Shown here: piece after piece, positions 25,501 to 33,343 of the stretch
How positions within the stretch are numbered: the first letter of the stretch is position 1
How the letters are laid out: the number at the start of each line of letters is the position of its first letter
DNA from: an uncultured Ruminococcus sp.
GTDB lineage: Bacteria > Bacillota > Clostridia > Oscillospirales > Acutalibacteraceae
Direction: 5' to 3'
Length of the DNA stretch: 64,000 nucleotides
Assembly (NCBI GenBank): GCA_958403905.1
Contig: CATXZD010000003.1
Location: 1-64,000, forward strand
Notes under the pieces: generated by a model
Database searches by the model: none
Seen by the model: the letters and a program-made list of their open reading frames with translations, nothing else
Told to the model about the DNA's origin: nothing
Translations under genes and position numbers: made by a program

Positions 25501-26238
25501 ACACTCACACTTTCTTATGAACTCGTTTCCGAGCCCTCAACAAACCCCACAGATCCTCAGCCGACAGATCCTCAACCTACAGATCCTCAACCTGTTGATA
25601 CATTTACTTTCTACTTCAAAACAACACTCGGCTGGATGACAGACGATGGAGTTTCACTCTTTGTATATGACAGCAATTCAGGTGAAAGCTATTCTCTTGA
25701 AAAAGATGTAGATGCTTATCCAAACGTATACACAGCAGAAGTTCCGGCAACAATGACATCTTGCGTTGTTTATCGTTTTCTTGAACCTGTTTTTGAAACT
25801 CCTGTAGGAGGGGATACAGGCAATGTTTACAACTGCTGGTCAGCTAAGGTTTCAACAGATAAGAACTGTGTAACTCTCAGCAATGATGAACAAGTATCTG
25901 TTGGAGCTTATGTTCCTGAAGAAAGACCTGCTTTTACACTTTCAAGAGTTTATTTCGACAACTCAAAGACAAAGTGGTCAGAAGTTTACATTTATGGATG
26001 GGCTGAAAGTAAACTTGGAAATAAAGCTGTTCTGATGACTCAGATTGAGGGAACAAATATTTGGTATTACGATTTTGCAACTCCTCTTACACCCGGATCA
26101 AAATGCTTCCTCTTCAAAAATACCGAATCCACATGGGATATGCAGACCGATGATATGACCGTTACTGACGGTAAGAACTGCTTCCTTGCAAACGCAGGAA
26201 ACAAAGCAGGCGGCTCATGGTATTTATATACAGAGTAA
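22561..26238 (+). CDS. Secreted dockerin-bearing GH13 alpha-amylase (amylosome type)
   Basis: A 1225-residue secreted enzyme. Residues 1-30 are a signal peptide ending in VSAA. The GH13 catalytic domain (about 45-500) has DIVSNH (139-144), GFRFDAAKH with nucleophile Asp230, acid/base Glu272 and stabiliser Asp335 in ESHD. Next come beta-rich modules, one CBM26-like (about 575-680, with the SWPGQAM motif), a Pro/Thr linker, a type I dockerin (754-812) with two calcium loops (GDVNGDG, ADVNADG), an ATEPQPT linker, a YYLFGYINGVNYG module (882-985), another beta module (1012-1118), and a CBM-like C-terminus. The dockerin sits mid-protein. It should hydrolyse starch while bound to a cohesin scaffold. 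Start 22561 is chosen over an earlier in-frame ATG because of the ribosome site and signal peptide. Confidence 0.95.
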   Translation: MKALRKVVSLVIAAMMVTSSFAFTSSVSAAENTDVAVSNDSAIQSEVKDGVMLHAFNWSYNSIKENLPAIAAAGYTTVQTSPVQQAKDYGTSNDVSGQWWKLYQPVSMSIAQKSWLGTKEDLKSLCTEADKYGIKIICDIVSNHMGNEVETDPNSLSEQVKTYQPDFYQNKSTYFHSFKGDASDSSIQGVVHGHVSKCPDLNTGNTNVQNAVISLLKECIDCGVDGFRFDAAKHIETPKDGSYASNYWPNITSAAKNYYNEKTGGNLYIYGEILNNCGSGRQYGSYTDYINVTDNRTGDAVLAAVSKGNASTAANASYKSGVSASNAVLWAESHDTYEGSSGSAGIANTAGVSDEDVIKAWAIVASRKDSTALYFARPGSALMGEAGTDTAYKSTAVSEVNKFHNIFVGQSEKLGSSDGVAYVARGTNGIVLANCKGTSKSVSISGTGIANGTYTDTITGNKFTVSGGTLTGSIGSTGVAVVYNGTTTPKNTCSVESGTFKGETMTVELGLENAVSGTYCLDDSTPVTYTGKTTIRIGSDYKYNETINLTLTATDGTKVSTTQYKYTKKEAASSGVYVFFDSSKISSWKAPFNVYLYDEDTSSTTTYSNASWPGQAMQKDSATGYYYIEVSDKSCLAKDNASQEITDSTYDLAHSRNTYVIVSDSNGNQHPADGARTKLKLNGESKILTGRSTSGWNSTTLVPSAGTPVDATDVTKGTVATTPVPTTKPVPTTVPPVPTTNPVPTSSSPVGTMIYGDVNGDGTVKIQDATLIQKHSVGLESIEDKYLVLADVNADGVINVLDATMIQKYIASDPNWGLTGQPYVTETEPDSTVATQPETTVTVPDTTATEATEPQPTATEPQPTATEPQPTATEPETTNPPLTKDYYLFGYINGVNYGCEEDYENLGEYKFVNGQVTVNFDQTSYVGVKTPNNEWFMTDDWQGAVTEVTLYNTENLGVTANKLMIPAGESVLTLVENADGTLTLSYELVSEPSTNPTDPQPTDPQPTDPQPVDTFTFYFKTTLGWMTDDGVSLFVYDSNSGESYSLEKDVDAYPNVYTAEVPATMTSCVVYRFLEPVFETPVGGDTGNVYNCWSAKVSTDKNCVTLSNDEQVSVGAYVPEERPAFTLSRVYFDNSKTKWSEVYIYGWAESKLGNKAVLMTQIEGTNIWYYDFATPLTPGSKCFLFKNTESTWDMQTDDMTVTDGKNCFLANAGNKAGGSWYLYTE
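25111..25193 (+). repeat. 21-bp tandem repeat encoding ATEPQPT linker
   Basis: Three near-identical 21-base units (25111, 25132, 25153) and a partial fourth encode Ala-Thr-Glu-Pro-Gln-Pro-Thr in the linker after the dockerin. Copies differ only at synonymous positions. A related Pro-Thr-Asp-Pro-Gln repeat lies at about 25545-25595. Such repeats can change copy number. Confidence 0.9.
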
Positions 26239-26265
26239 TAGAGTAAAAATTTACTGAGCTAATTT

Positions 26266-26310
26266 ATAATCCCCCGAACATACTTAGTGTGTTCGGGGGA
26301 TTATGTATTT
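26266..26310 (+). terminator. Amylase terminator
   Basis: Perfect 15-bp stem (ATAATCCCCCGAACA at 26266-26280, complement 26290-26304) with a 9-base loop and T-rich tail. Confidence 0.9.
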
Positions 26311-26399
26311 TTTATACTATGTTACTTGAAATATATGGCAATTTATGGTAAAGTATTATTAATCACCTAAATATAGTTCAAATATAATTAAAAAATGAA

Positions 26400-26966
26400 A
26401 TGAGAGTATTTATGGGTTTAGAAAGAATTTACTTTGAGTTAAGAAAAAGAGAAGATGATGAATATTATATTGATCTTGCTCAAAAAGATGTGTTATTTAT
26501 TCCTGTCATAACTGATATTATGCTAAGTGAATCAAACCCGATGAATATTTGGGCGCAAATGATTCTCGAAAAAATCAGTGAAGAAAATCCTCTGATTGTC
26601 TATCCGTACATAGGGTATATTGCTCAGGTGATTGATAAGAAATCAATTTTTAACAGCTGGAATGTTTGGAAAATAATCTCAAATATTCTTGTTTGTGATT
26701 ATCAGAACTACTGGAATAAGATAAAGACTAAATACTATGATTCACTGAAATCTGAACGCATTGCTGAGTTTTCAATTGCGTGTGAGTGCGCCCGTAAAAT
26801 TATTTCAGCAAAACCTGATGAACAGAAGCAGATTACCGATATACTAAAGGATATAGACAATCGTAAATTTTATATTAATGAAGATTTTTCAATAAAATCA
26901 GGGGAAATAGCAAAAAAGAAGGCGCAGGAGTTACTTGATGCTTTAAGCTTAGACAAAGAAATATAA
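26400..26966 (+). CDS. Hypothetical helical (HEAT-like) protein
   Basis: The 188-residue product is almost entirely helical and rich in Ile, Lys and Glu, with pairs of amphipathic helices of about 35-40 residues. This recalls HEAT/adaptin-like repeats (for example NPMNIWAQMILEKISEENPLIVYPYIGYI). No signal peptide or catalytic motif is seen. The ATG at 26400 or 26412 could be the start; neither has a strong ribosome site. It stands alone between two terminators. Function unknown. Confidence 0.7.
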   Translation: MRVFMGLERIYFELRKREDDEYYIDLAQKDVLFIPVITDIMLSESNPMNIWAQMILEKISEENPLIVYPYIGYIAQVIDKKSIFNSWNVWKIISNILVCDYQNYWNKIKTKYYDSLKSERIAEFSIACECARKIISAKPDEQKQITDILKDIDNRKFYINEDFSIKSGEIAKKKAQELLDALSLDKEI

Positions 26967-26992
26967 TATTAAATATTTTATCATAATAAAAC

Positions 26993-27024
26993 AGCTGTAA
27001 CAGAACATTTAATCTGTTACAGCT
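26993..27024. terminator. Bidirectional terminator
   Basis: Perfect 12-bp stem AGCTGTAACAGA (26993-27004) with complement at 27013-27024, between the convergent HEAT-like gene and the GH13-DUF1653 gene. Confidence 0.85.
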
Positions 27025-27032
27025 TTGTTATT

Positions 27033-28670
27033 TTAAGATAGCAGAGTAAAACGATTAACCATACTGCCGTTATATTCAACAATATCAGTAAACATATCAT
27101 AAGGTCTTGCCCATAGGGTGTCTTTTCCGTCAACGCTCATATATATAACAAGCTTATCACCTGTTTCGCTGTGGGTTGAAACGCCCAACACTTCATATTC
27201 CGTCCCTTTAAAGTGAAGGTATCTGCCTTTCTTAACATATTCAAGTTTTTGTACGATCTTTTCAGCCTCTTTTGGAGCGTCAGCCTTAACGGCTTTTACT
27301 TCACTTTTAACATCAAAATCCACCTTAAAACCGCCGTCATTAACAACAAGAATCCTTGAGGAATATGGTTTCATTGAAAGCTCAAAATAACCGTTGACGT
27401 CAAATACCTCGTTATCGTTCAGAACATCAGTAAGCTTTGCATTGCAGCCTGTGTCAAAGCCTATTTTCTCGTCATGATCCGTAAGATTGAATGCAACAAA
27501 TACAGTTTGATTGTCTGTGAATCTCTTGTAAACAAGTTTTTCGTTCATAATGTTGACATTGTCAAAATTGCCGTATTTAAGGGCGTCAAGAGCAAGTCTG
27601 ACTTTACCGAGCTTAATTATGTGATTCAGCAAATTATAGTTTGCATTTTCTACATTGTTAAGGTCAAGACAAGGGCGAAGCTCATAGTCGCTGTGTTGTG
27701 TACGCTTTCCCTCAATTCCGTATTCACTGCCATAGTAAATTGACGGCACGCCGGGCATTGTGTACATAAGCGTATAGACATTAGCAAGATGATTTTTGTC
27801 TTTCAAGTCACTTGCAATCCTGTTTACATCATGGTTATCCACGAAATTATAGGTGTAAATGTTGCGGTAAATTCCGCCGTTACCAAACTGCCTGTTGAGT
27901 GAGTGCGCAATTTCAAAGTAGTTGTGGTCGTTGTGACTTGAGTAAATGCCCTTGTAACATTCGTAGTTAGTTACCGAATCAAGAAGTTCATTATTAGCCC
28001 ATCTGTTGTAGTCGCCGTGTGTGATTTCACCGTATAGCCAAAAGTCAGGCTTCTTTGACTTGCATACGTTGCGCAGCTTTTTGAAAAACTCAAGATCAAT
28101 ACAGTCGGCAGCGTCAAGCCGTAATCCGTCAATACCAAATTCGTCAATCCAGAATCTAACAGAGTCGAGCAGGTAATTAACAACCTCATCATTTTGCAGA
28201 TTGAGCTTTACAAGGTCATAGTGTCCTGCCCATCCCTCGTACCAAAATGGGTCGCCTTTTGGACTGCTGCCGCCGAAGTTGAGGTTTTGAAACCAGTTGC
28301 AGTAACGTGAATTTCCAAGGTTTTGCTGAACGTCTTTAAATGCAAAAAAATCTCTGCCAACGTGATTAAAAACTCCGTCAAGAATTACCCTGATTCCGTT
28401 ATCGTGAAGTGTCTTGCAAATTTTCTTAAAAGAATTATTATCGCCAAGACGGCAATCAACCTTTCTGTAGTCGATAGTATCATAGCCGTGATGCGAGCTT
28501 TCAAATAATGGATTGAATACAAGAACATTTACAGACATTTTTTTAAGATGTTCAATGCAGTCGTAAATTTTGTCAAGCCTGTAAACAAGGTTTCCGTCGT
28601 TATCCTTCGGTGCTCCGCAAAAGCCGAGCGGATAAATATTATAAATTACTGATTCGTTAATATAACTCAT
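27033..28670 (-). CDS. Intracellular GH13 glucanohydrolase fused to DUF1653
   Basis: A 545-residue enzyme without signal peptide. The GH13 part (about 1-430) has the catalytic residues Asp186 (GLRLDAAD), Glu215 (LYGEITHGD) and Asp281 (DNHDVNR), and resembles neopullulanase/cyclomaltodextrinase enzymes that split imported malto-oligosaccharides. After a lysine/alanine-rich hinge (about 460-480), a C-terminal domain of about 65 residues (YLHFKGTEYEVLGVSTHSETGDKLVIY) matches DUF1653. The start at 28670 has GGGAG upstream; the reading frame is open 210 bases further but that part looks non-coding. It complements the secreted amylase. Confidence 0.9.
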   Translation of the reverse strand: MSYINESVIYNIYPLGFCGAPKDNDGNLVYRLDKIYDCIEHLKKMSVNVLVFNPLFESSHHGYDTIDYRKVDCRLGDNNSFKKICKTLHDNGIRVILDGVFNHVGRDFFAFKDVQQNLGNSRYCNWFQNLNFGGSSPKGDPFWYEGWAGHYDLVKLNLQNDEVVNYLLDSVRFWIDEFGIDGLRLDAADCIDLEFFKKLRNVCKSKKPDFWLYGEITHGDYNRWANNELLDSVTNYECYKGIYSSHNDHNYFEIAHSLNRQFGNGGIYRNIYTYNFVDNHDVNRIASDLKDKNHLANVYTLMYTMPGVPSIYYGSEYGIEGKRTQHSDYELRPCLDLNNVENANYNLLNHIIKLGKVRLALDALKYGNFDNVNIMNEKLVYKRFTDNQTVFVAFNLTDHDEKIGFDTGCNAKLTDVLNDNEVFDVNGYFELSMKPYSSRILVVNDGGFKVDFDVKSEVKAVKADAPKEAEKIVQKLEYVKKGRYLHFKGTEYEVLGVSTHSETGDKLVIYMSVDGKDTLWARPYDMFTDIVEYNGSMVNRFTLLS

Positions 28671-28792
28671 TTTAGAACACTCCCAAAAAATTAACATTTG
28701 TATTATATCACAAATTTGTCTATTGTGCAATGATGCAAGTTGTGATATAATAATATTATTAAGTAACTTGTAAAAAACTTCGGAGGATAAAT

Positions 28793-29248
28793 ATGTTAAA
28801 AAAGCCTGAAAATAAGACGAGAAAAAGATTAAGAATTGCCCAATGCGTTTTATTTCTTGCACAGATTCTTTTTTGTACATTTACTTTTGTACAGATTCCC
28901 AATCCCGATCCCACTAAGCTTGGATTTTATGCAACTGTATTTGATATGTTAGGTTATCTTGGCGGTGATTTTCCGGAGGGAGCACAGGGGGCGGCCTTTA
29001 GCTCGGCTCTTCCGATGTTCTTTGTTTTCCTTGTTATACCGATAGTGGGATTTTTCTTTTGCGCGCTTGATAAGCAAAGAAATCTGAAAAATATTGTTTC
29101 TATTATATGCTGTTTGCTTGGAGTATTTTCAATTCTTACAATAGTGTCTGTTAATTTTATTTCATACGGCTCGTTATTTGCGCTACTGTTCTATTTGTTA
29201 ATCAGCTTTATTACAGCTTTTGCAATGATGGCAAGGCTTACGGATTGA
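28793..29248 (+). CDS. Hypothetical four-helix membrane protein
   Basis: The 151-residue protein has about four transmembrane helices: one from residue 14, one around 70-88 (ALPMFFVFLVIPIVGFFF), and two between 98 and 145, with a glycine-rich outside loop between the first two. The N-terminus is Lys/Arg-rich, so it faces the cytoplasm. Strong CGGAGG ribosome site. It reads divergently from the GH13-DUF1653 gene; TATAAT near 28745 is a probable -10. No family recognised. Confidence 0.8.
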   Translation: MLKKPENKTRKRLRIAQCVLFLAQILFCTFTFVQIPNPDPTKLGFYATVFDMLGYLGGDFPEGAQGAAFSSALPMFFVFLVIPIVGFFFCALDKQRNLKNIVSIICCLLGVFSILTIVSVNFISYGSLFALLFYLLISFITAFAMMARLTD

Positions 29249-29274
29249 ACTTAATAAAAGTTTATATTATTAAA

Positions 29275-29310
29275 ACAGGACTGTTTCATTTCAAAGTGAA
29301 GCAGTCCTGT
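29275..29310. terminator. Bidirectional terminator
   Basis: Stem ACAGGACTG (29275-29283) with complement at 29302-29310 plus extra paired bases inside, between convergent genes. Confidence 0.8.
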
Positions 29311-29321
29311 TGCTGTTTACG

Positions 29322-30329
29322 TTAAAATTCAGTGAAAATCATATGTGCCTGAGTGTTATCGAGCACAAGCGGATTATCGTAGTCAACACGTTTTATATGT
29401 CCGTAAAGTCTGCCAAAAACTACGGTTGTTTTATCCATAACGGCAGCCATAGGTTCGCCTTTAACCGTAAACGGTTTGAACGTGATGTCAACAGCAGAAA
29501 TTCCTGCTGTAAAATACCATGGTCTGTTTAGTCTGCCGTTTGTGCCTTTAACATTTATTTGATACAGTTTTTCAAGCTTTCCGCCTAAGATAAAGCAATT
29601 TTCGTTTCCGTGTCGGTTGTCGCCGACTCTGCTGGCAAGGCAAAGTGAAAATCGTTTGTTGTCGATTATGCAGTCAGAGCTTAACCGTTGATAGTTGTGC
29701 TTTCTTGGTTTTGAAAAACGCGTCCAGTCAAAATAAGCTCTCGCACTATTTTCATTTAAAGAATATTCAAGTCCTCCTATACGGATTACTCCGCTTGCAA
29801 TAAACTTAGGAACAAACCTTTTAAGATAAAAATATTTTCTGTCACGCTCAAACGGAGCTAATTCATTAAGGCTTTCACCGCATACCTTTTTAAGAGTTAT
29901 ATTGAAGTAAAGATTTTTTAGTCCGCCAAAATCAAAAAAGTCGCATTTTAAAAACCGTCCATCGGTTGTGTTTGTAAGCTGCAGCTGAATACGCCTGTCG
30001 GTGTACAGCAGCTCGCCATTGTTGCCTGACTCAGGAAGCTCATTTTTAAACAAAACAAATTTTTTAACAACACAGTCGCTGATAACTCCGCCTCTTTTAA
30101 GGTCGGCAACAGCAATTTTAACTGCAAACTCCATTCCGTAATTTTCAACTGAAAGATAAAGAGATACTTCTCCGTTGTTTATAAAGTAGCTGTCGCTTTC
30201 ACCGTGTTTACCAAATGTTTTGCTCAAATTTCGGTTGTATTCAAAAACCGGAGTTCGTGCCCAGCCTGCATTTAAAACTTCTCCGTTTTTTTCAAAAACA
30301 TTACAATTTTCTTTGATTTCTTTCTGCAA
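29322..30329 (-). CDS. DUF2804 family protein
   Basis: The 335-residue protein matches DUF2804 in its C-terminal pattern: GNENCFILGGKLEKL, RPWYFTAGISAVDITFKPF and VFGRLYGHI. It is beta-rich, has no signal peptide or membrane span, and is expected to be cytosolic; the family has a lipocalin-like appearance without known activity. It is a single-gene unit with a 190-base upstream gap. Function unknown. Confidence 0.8.
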   Translation of the reverse strand: MQKEIKENCNVFEKNGEVLNAGWARTPVFEYNRNLSKTFGKHGESDSYFINNGEVSLYLSVENYGMEFAVKIAVADLKRGGVISDCVVKKFVLFKNELPESGNNGELLYTDRRIQLQLTNTTDGRFLKCDFFDFGGLKNLYFNITLKKVCGESLNELAPFERDRKYFYLKRFVPKFIASGVIRIGGLEYSLNENSARAYFDWTRFSKPRKHNYQRLSSDCIIDNKRFSLCLASRVGDNRHGNENCFILGGKLEKLYQINVKGTNGRLNRPWYFTAGISAVDITFKPFTVKGEPMAAVMDKTTVVFGRLYGHIKRVDYDNPLVLDNTQAHMIFTEF

Positions 30330-30529
30330 AATACTTCACTCCGTTTCAAAATCAAAAGTAATTTTAATTGCAAGTTAATCAGTAGTTACTTATTTACTAT
30401 AGCAGAAGTTATTATGCTATTCAAGAATTATAACAAAACTGTAAATGGGTAATAAAGAATTTTAAATTTTAATATATTTAATCTGAAAGCAATATTAAAA
30501 CTAATTATATTCCGAAAAGGGTGAGAATT

Positions 30530-30877
30530 TTGAAAAAATTGGTCGCTGTTTTACTAATTTCAGTATGTTTTGTTTTTTCTGCATGCACAACCGATACTTC
30601 AGGCTACGTAAATGAGCTGAGGTCATCAAAGTGGGGGGCAAAACTTGATGGCGGTGCAGAGGTGAATCTTGAATTTGACGGAGATACGGCAATGCTGAAA
30701 ATCAGTAATTCAGATAAAAACGCAGAAATAAAAGGTGTTTGTGTAGCTGATGAAAAATCCTTTGTTATTTTTATGCCTGAGGTTGCTCAAAATTACACGT
30801 TTGATTACAACCCAAAGGGCGATAAGCTTGACCTTTCATACAACAACAATACCATTACTTTGAAAAAGGTAAAATAA
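30530..30877 (+). CDS. Small lipoprotein
   Basis: The 115-residue protein has a signal peptide MKKLVAVLLISVCFVFSAC with lipobox FSAC (Cys19), then a small beta-rich domain (ELRSSKWGAKLDGGAEVNLEF). The shape is like small lipocalin/DUF5640-type domains that start with a Trp-Gly strand. The TTG at 30530 is preferred because AAGGGTGAG precedes it at the right distance; the GTG at 30521 has no room for a ribosome site. A hairpin terminator follows. Confidence 0.75.
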   Translation: MKKLVAVLLISVCFVFSACTTDTSGYVNELRSSKWGAKLDGGAEVNLEFDGDTAMLKISNSDKNAEIKGVCVADEKSFVIFMPEVAQNYTFDYNPKGDKLDLSYNNNTITLKKVK

Positions 30878-30886
30878 TATAATCAG

Positions 30887-30912
30887 GGGCGACCTTTTTG
30901 GTCGCCCGCAGT
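30887..30912 (+). terminator. Hairpin after small lipoprotein gene
   Basis: GGGCGACC (30887-30894) and GGTCGCCC (30900-30907) around a TTTTT loop. It lacks a strong T-tail, so it is a moderate terminator. Confidence 0.6.
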
Positions 30913-30942
30913 AAAGATAATTTATTCATATAACAGTTCAGA

Positions 30943-31638
30943 TTACAAATTTGAACTGCTGTCAAAGCGTTTTTTCAAAATTTTTAGGGCACGTGTTTCA
31001 ATTCTGCTTACATAAGACCTTGAAATATTTAAGAGCTTTGCGACATTTTTTTGCGTCATAGGCTCGTTTCCGTCCAGTCCGTAACGAAGAATTATAATTT
31101 TTTTCTCACGCTCATCAAGCTCTTCGTTAATGTATTGTCCAAGCTTTCTGCTGTTGAATTTTAAGTCCAGTGTGTCGATTATATTGTCGTCAACCGCCAT
31201 AATATCAAGCAGAGTAAGCGGATTACCGTCTTTGTCTGTGTCTATTGTTTCGTTCAGCGAAATGTCCTGAGCGCTCTTTTTTGCATTGCGAAAGTGCATT
31301 AGAATTTCATTTTCAATGCATCTGCTTGCATAGGAGCTAAGACGTATGTTTTTTTTCATATCATATGTGTCAACAGCCTTGATAAGTCCGATTGTCCCTA
31401 TTGAAACAAGATCGTCCTGTTCGCTCTGTGTTCCGTAGTATTTTTTTATAATATGTGCAACAAGCCGTAAATTGTGTTCAACAAGCTTGTTTCGTGCTTC
31501 CTTGTCGCCGTTTGCACAGCGTTCAAGATAGATTTTTTCCTGTTTTTCAGAGAGCGGCTTTGGAAACGAACCTCCTGAGCAGACATGAAGAATGAAAAAG
31601 CAAATGTATTGACTTAGAAAACTTAGTATTTCAAACAT
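30943..31638 (-). CDS. sigK: Sporulation sigma factor K (pro-sigma-K)
   Basis: The 231-residue sigma-70-family factor drives late mother-cell genes in sporulation. A hydrophobic N-terminal stretch (about 1-22, FEILSFLSQYICFFILHV) is the pro-sequence removed by SpoIVFB-type proteases. Region 2 follows with HNLRLVAHIIKKYY, DLVSIGTIGLIKA and RLSSYASRCIENEILMHFR, then region 4 with MTQKNVAKLLNISRSYVSRIETRALK. The gene is intact, with no skin-type insertion as in some Bacillus and Clostridium. Good evidence that the host can sporulate. Confidence 0.93.
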   Translation of the reverse strand: MFEILSFLSQYICFFILHVCSGGSFPKPLSEKQEKIYLERCANGDKEARNKLVEHNLRLVAHIIKKYYGTQSEQDDLVSIGTIGLIKAVDTYDMKKNIRLSSYASRCIENEILMHFRNAKKSAQDISLNETIDTDKDGNPLTLLDIMAVDDNIIDTLDLKFNSRKLGQYINEELDEREKKIIILRYGLDGNEPMTQKNVAKLLNISRSYVSRIETRALKILKKRFDSSSNL

Positions 31639-31758
31639 ATTATCACCACCGAAATAATCTGTTAAATAATATTCTTATTAGATTAAAAATTTGCCTGTAC
31701 AAAAAGTTTTAAATGCATTATACTATTAATATAATCAAAATTTTATTTAGGTGATAAT

Positions 31759-32517
31759 ATGAAAAAATTTATTTCGTGGAACGTAAACGGACTTCGTGCC
31801 TGCGTAACAAAGGGATTTCTTGATTATTTTAAAGAAGCCGATGCAGATATTTTTTGCCTACAGGAAACTAAGCTTCAGGAAGGACAAATTGACTTAGAGC
31901 TTGACGGCTACTTTCAGTACTGGAATTATGCCGAGAAAAAGGGCTATTCGGGTACTGCATTGTTCACGAAGCAAAAGCCATTATCTGTTACAAACGGAAT
32001 CGGTGTTGAACAGCACGATAAAGAGGGCAGAGTGATTACGGCTGAATTTGATAATTTTTATTTTGTTACATGTTACACTCCAAATTCGCAAAACGAGCTG
32101 AAAAGGCTTGATTACAGAATGGAGTGGGAGGATGATTTCAGAAAATATCTGCTTGAATTAAACAGTAAAAAGCCTGTTGTTATGTGCGGAGATTTGAATG
32201 TTGCACACAATGAAATTGACTTAAAAAATCCAAAGACCAATCGCAAAAATGCAGGATTTACCGACGAGGAGAGAGAAAAAATGACTGCTCTTCTTAACAG
32301 CGGTTTTACAGATACATACCGATATTTTAATCCCGATAAAGAGGGTATTTATTCATGGTGGTCATACCGATTTAAGGCAAGAGAGAAGAATGCAGGCTGG
32401 CGTATTGACTATTTTATCACTTCTTCTTCGCTTGATGATAAGCTTGAAAGTGTTGATATTCATACCGACATTTTAGGCTCTGATCACTGTCCCGTTGAGC
32501 TTGTTGCAGATGTTTAA
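31759..32517 (+). CDS. xth: Exodeoxyribonuclease III
   Basis: The 252-residue Mg2+-dependent AP endonuclease/3'-exonuclease of base-excision repair. Motifs: ISWNVNGLRA (5-14), QETK with Glu36, catalytic GDLNVAHNEIDL, and the C-terminal GSDHCPV with the catalytic His. Length is normal for ExoA/Xth of Firmicutes. It reads divergently from sigK. Ribosome site GGTGA. Confidence 0.96.
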   Translation: MKKFISWNVNGLRACVTKGFLDYFKEADADIFCLQETKLQEGQIDLELDGYFQYWNYAEKKGYSGTALFTKQKPLSVTNGIGVEQHDKEGRVITAEFDNFYFVTCYTPNSQNELKRLDYRMEWEDDFRKYLLELNSKKPVVMCGDLNVAHNEIDLKNPKTNRKNAGFTDEEREKMTALLNSGFTDTYRYFNPDKEGIYSWWSYRFKAREKNAGWRIDYFITSSSLDDKLESVDIHTDILGSDHCPVELVADV

Positions 32518-32735
32518 TCAATTAGTACAAGTATGAAAGACTGAAATTTTGGATAAATTGCCTATGACAAATCCTGACAATTTGTGGTATTATATATATA
32601 AACCAACGTGCGGTTTGTTATCAGAGATAAGTCCTGTTGACGAGCCGTGTTTTTTTGAGAAAATTTTGTGAATAAAATTAGCATAAAGATGTTGACTATT
32701 CAAAACAGCTGACAATTATTACGGAGGGGAAAGCC

Positions 32736-33260
32736 GTGGAGAAGGAAATGATAGTTTTTAAGATAGGTGAAAAGGTTCTTTACAGTGTGAATGGTGTTTG
32801 TGAAATTACTGATATAACCGAAAAGGTTTTTGACAAAACGGTTATACGCTACTATGTTTTAAAGCCGATTTCCAACAATGAAGCAACGCTCTTTGTACCG
32901 GTCAATAATGAAAATCTTGTAAGAAAAATGAAAAGACTTATGACTTGTGATCAGCTTGACGAGGTGTTAAATAATGTGTCGGTAAAGGATATTGAGTGGA
33001 ACACAAACGAAGCAGAAAGAAAAGAAGAATTCAGAAATATCATTTCGTTTGGTAATGTAAGCGAAATTCTTGTTTTGCTGAAATCTATCTGGCTGCACAA
33101 AACAGTGCAGAGCAGCAAGGGCAGAAAACTCCATATTTCCGATGAAATGTTTCTTCGTGAAGCCGAGAAAATCATAAAAGAGGAGATTTCAACGGTAATC
33201 GGAGTTGAACAGAATGCGGTTATTCCATACATAAAGAATAAAATTTTCATTAAGAATTAA
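32736..33260 (+). CDS. CarD-family RNA polymerase-binding regulator
   Basis: The 174-residue protein has the CarD/CdnL/TRCF RNA-polymerase-interacting domain at its N-terminus (FKIGEKVLYSVNGVCEITDI and YYVLKPISNNEATLFVPVNN) and a helical C-terminus. Such proteins stabilise open promoter complexes. The GTG at 32736 is used because GGAGGGG lies six to seven bases upstream; an ATG at 32748 is also usable. It is followed by a terminator. Confidence 0.9.
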   Translation: MEKEMIVFKIGEKVLYSVNGVCEITDITEKVFDKTVIRYYVLKPISNNEATLFVPVNNENLVRKMKRLMTCDQLDEVLNNVSVKDIEWNTNEAERKEEFRNIISFGNVSEILVLLKSIWLHKTVQSSKGRKLHISDEMFLREAEKIIKEEISTVIGVEQNAVIPYIKNKIFIKN

Positions 33261-33281
33261 ATATAAAAATGTTGTTTACGC

Positions 33282-33316
33282 AAAGAAGCTGCCCATTCTA
33301 GGACAGCTTCTTTTAA
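33282..33316. terminator. Terminator after CarD gene
   Basis: Perfect 10-bp stem AAAGAAGCTG (33282-33291) and complement (33304-33313), T-run after. It also serves the convergent alcohol dehydrogenase gene. Confidence 0.82.
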
Positions 33317-33343
33317 TGTGTAAAGAGAAATGAAAAAAGGAAA

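Noticed and set aside
28671..28880. N-terminal 70-residue extension of the GH13-DUF1653 protein
   Set aside because: The extension overlaps the divergent promoter region, has no ribosome site, and the GH13 fold begins at the ATG of 28670.
30943..31638. General housekeeping or stress sigma factor
   Set aside because: The hydrophobic pro-sequence and region 2/4 motifs fit sigma-K better than sigma-E, sigma-A or sigma-H.
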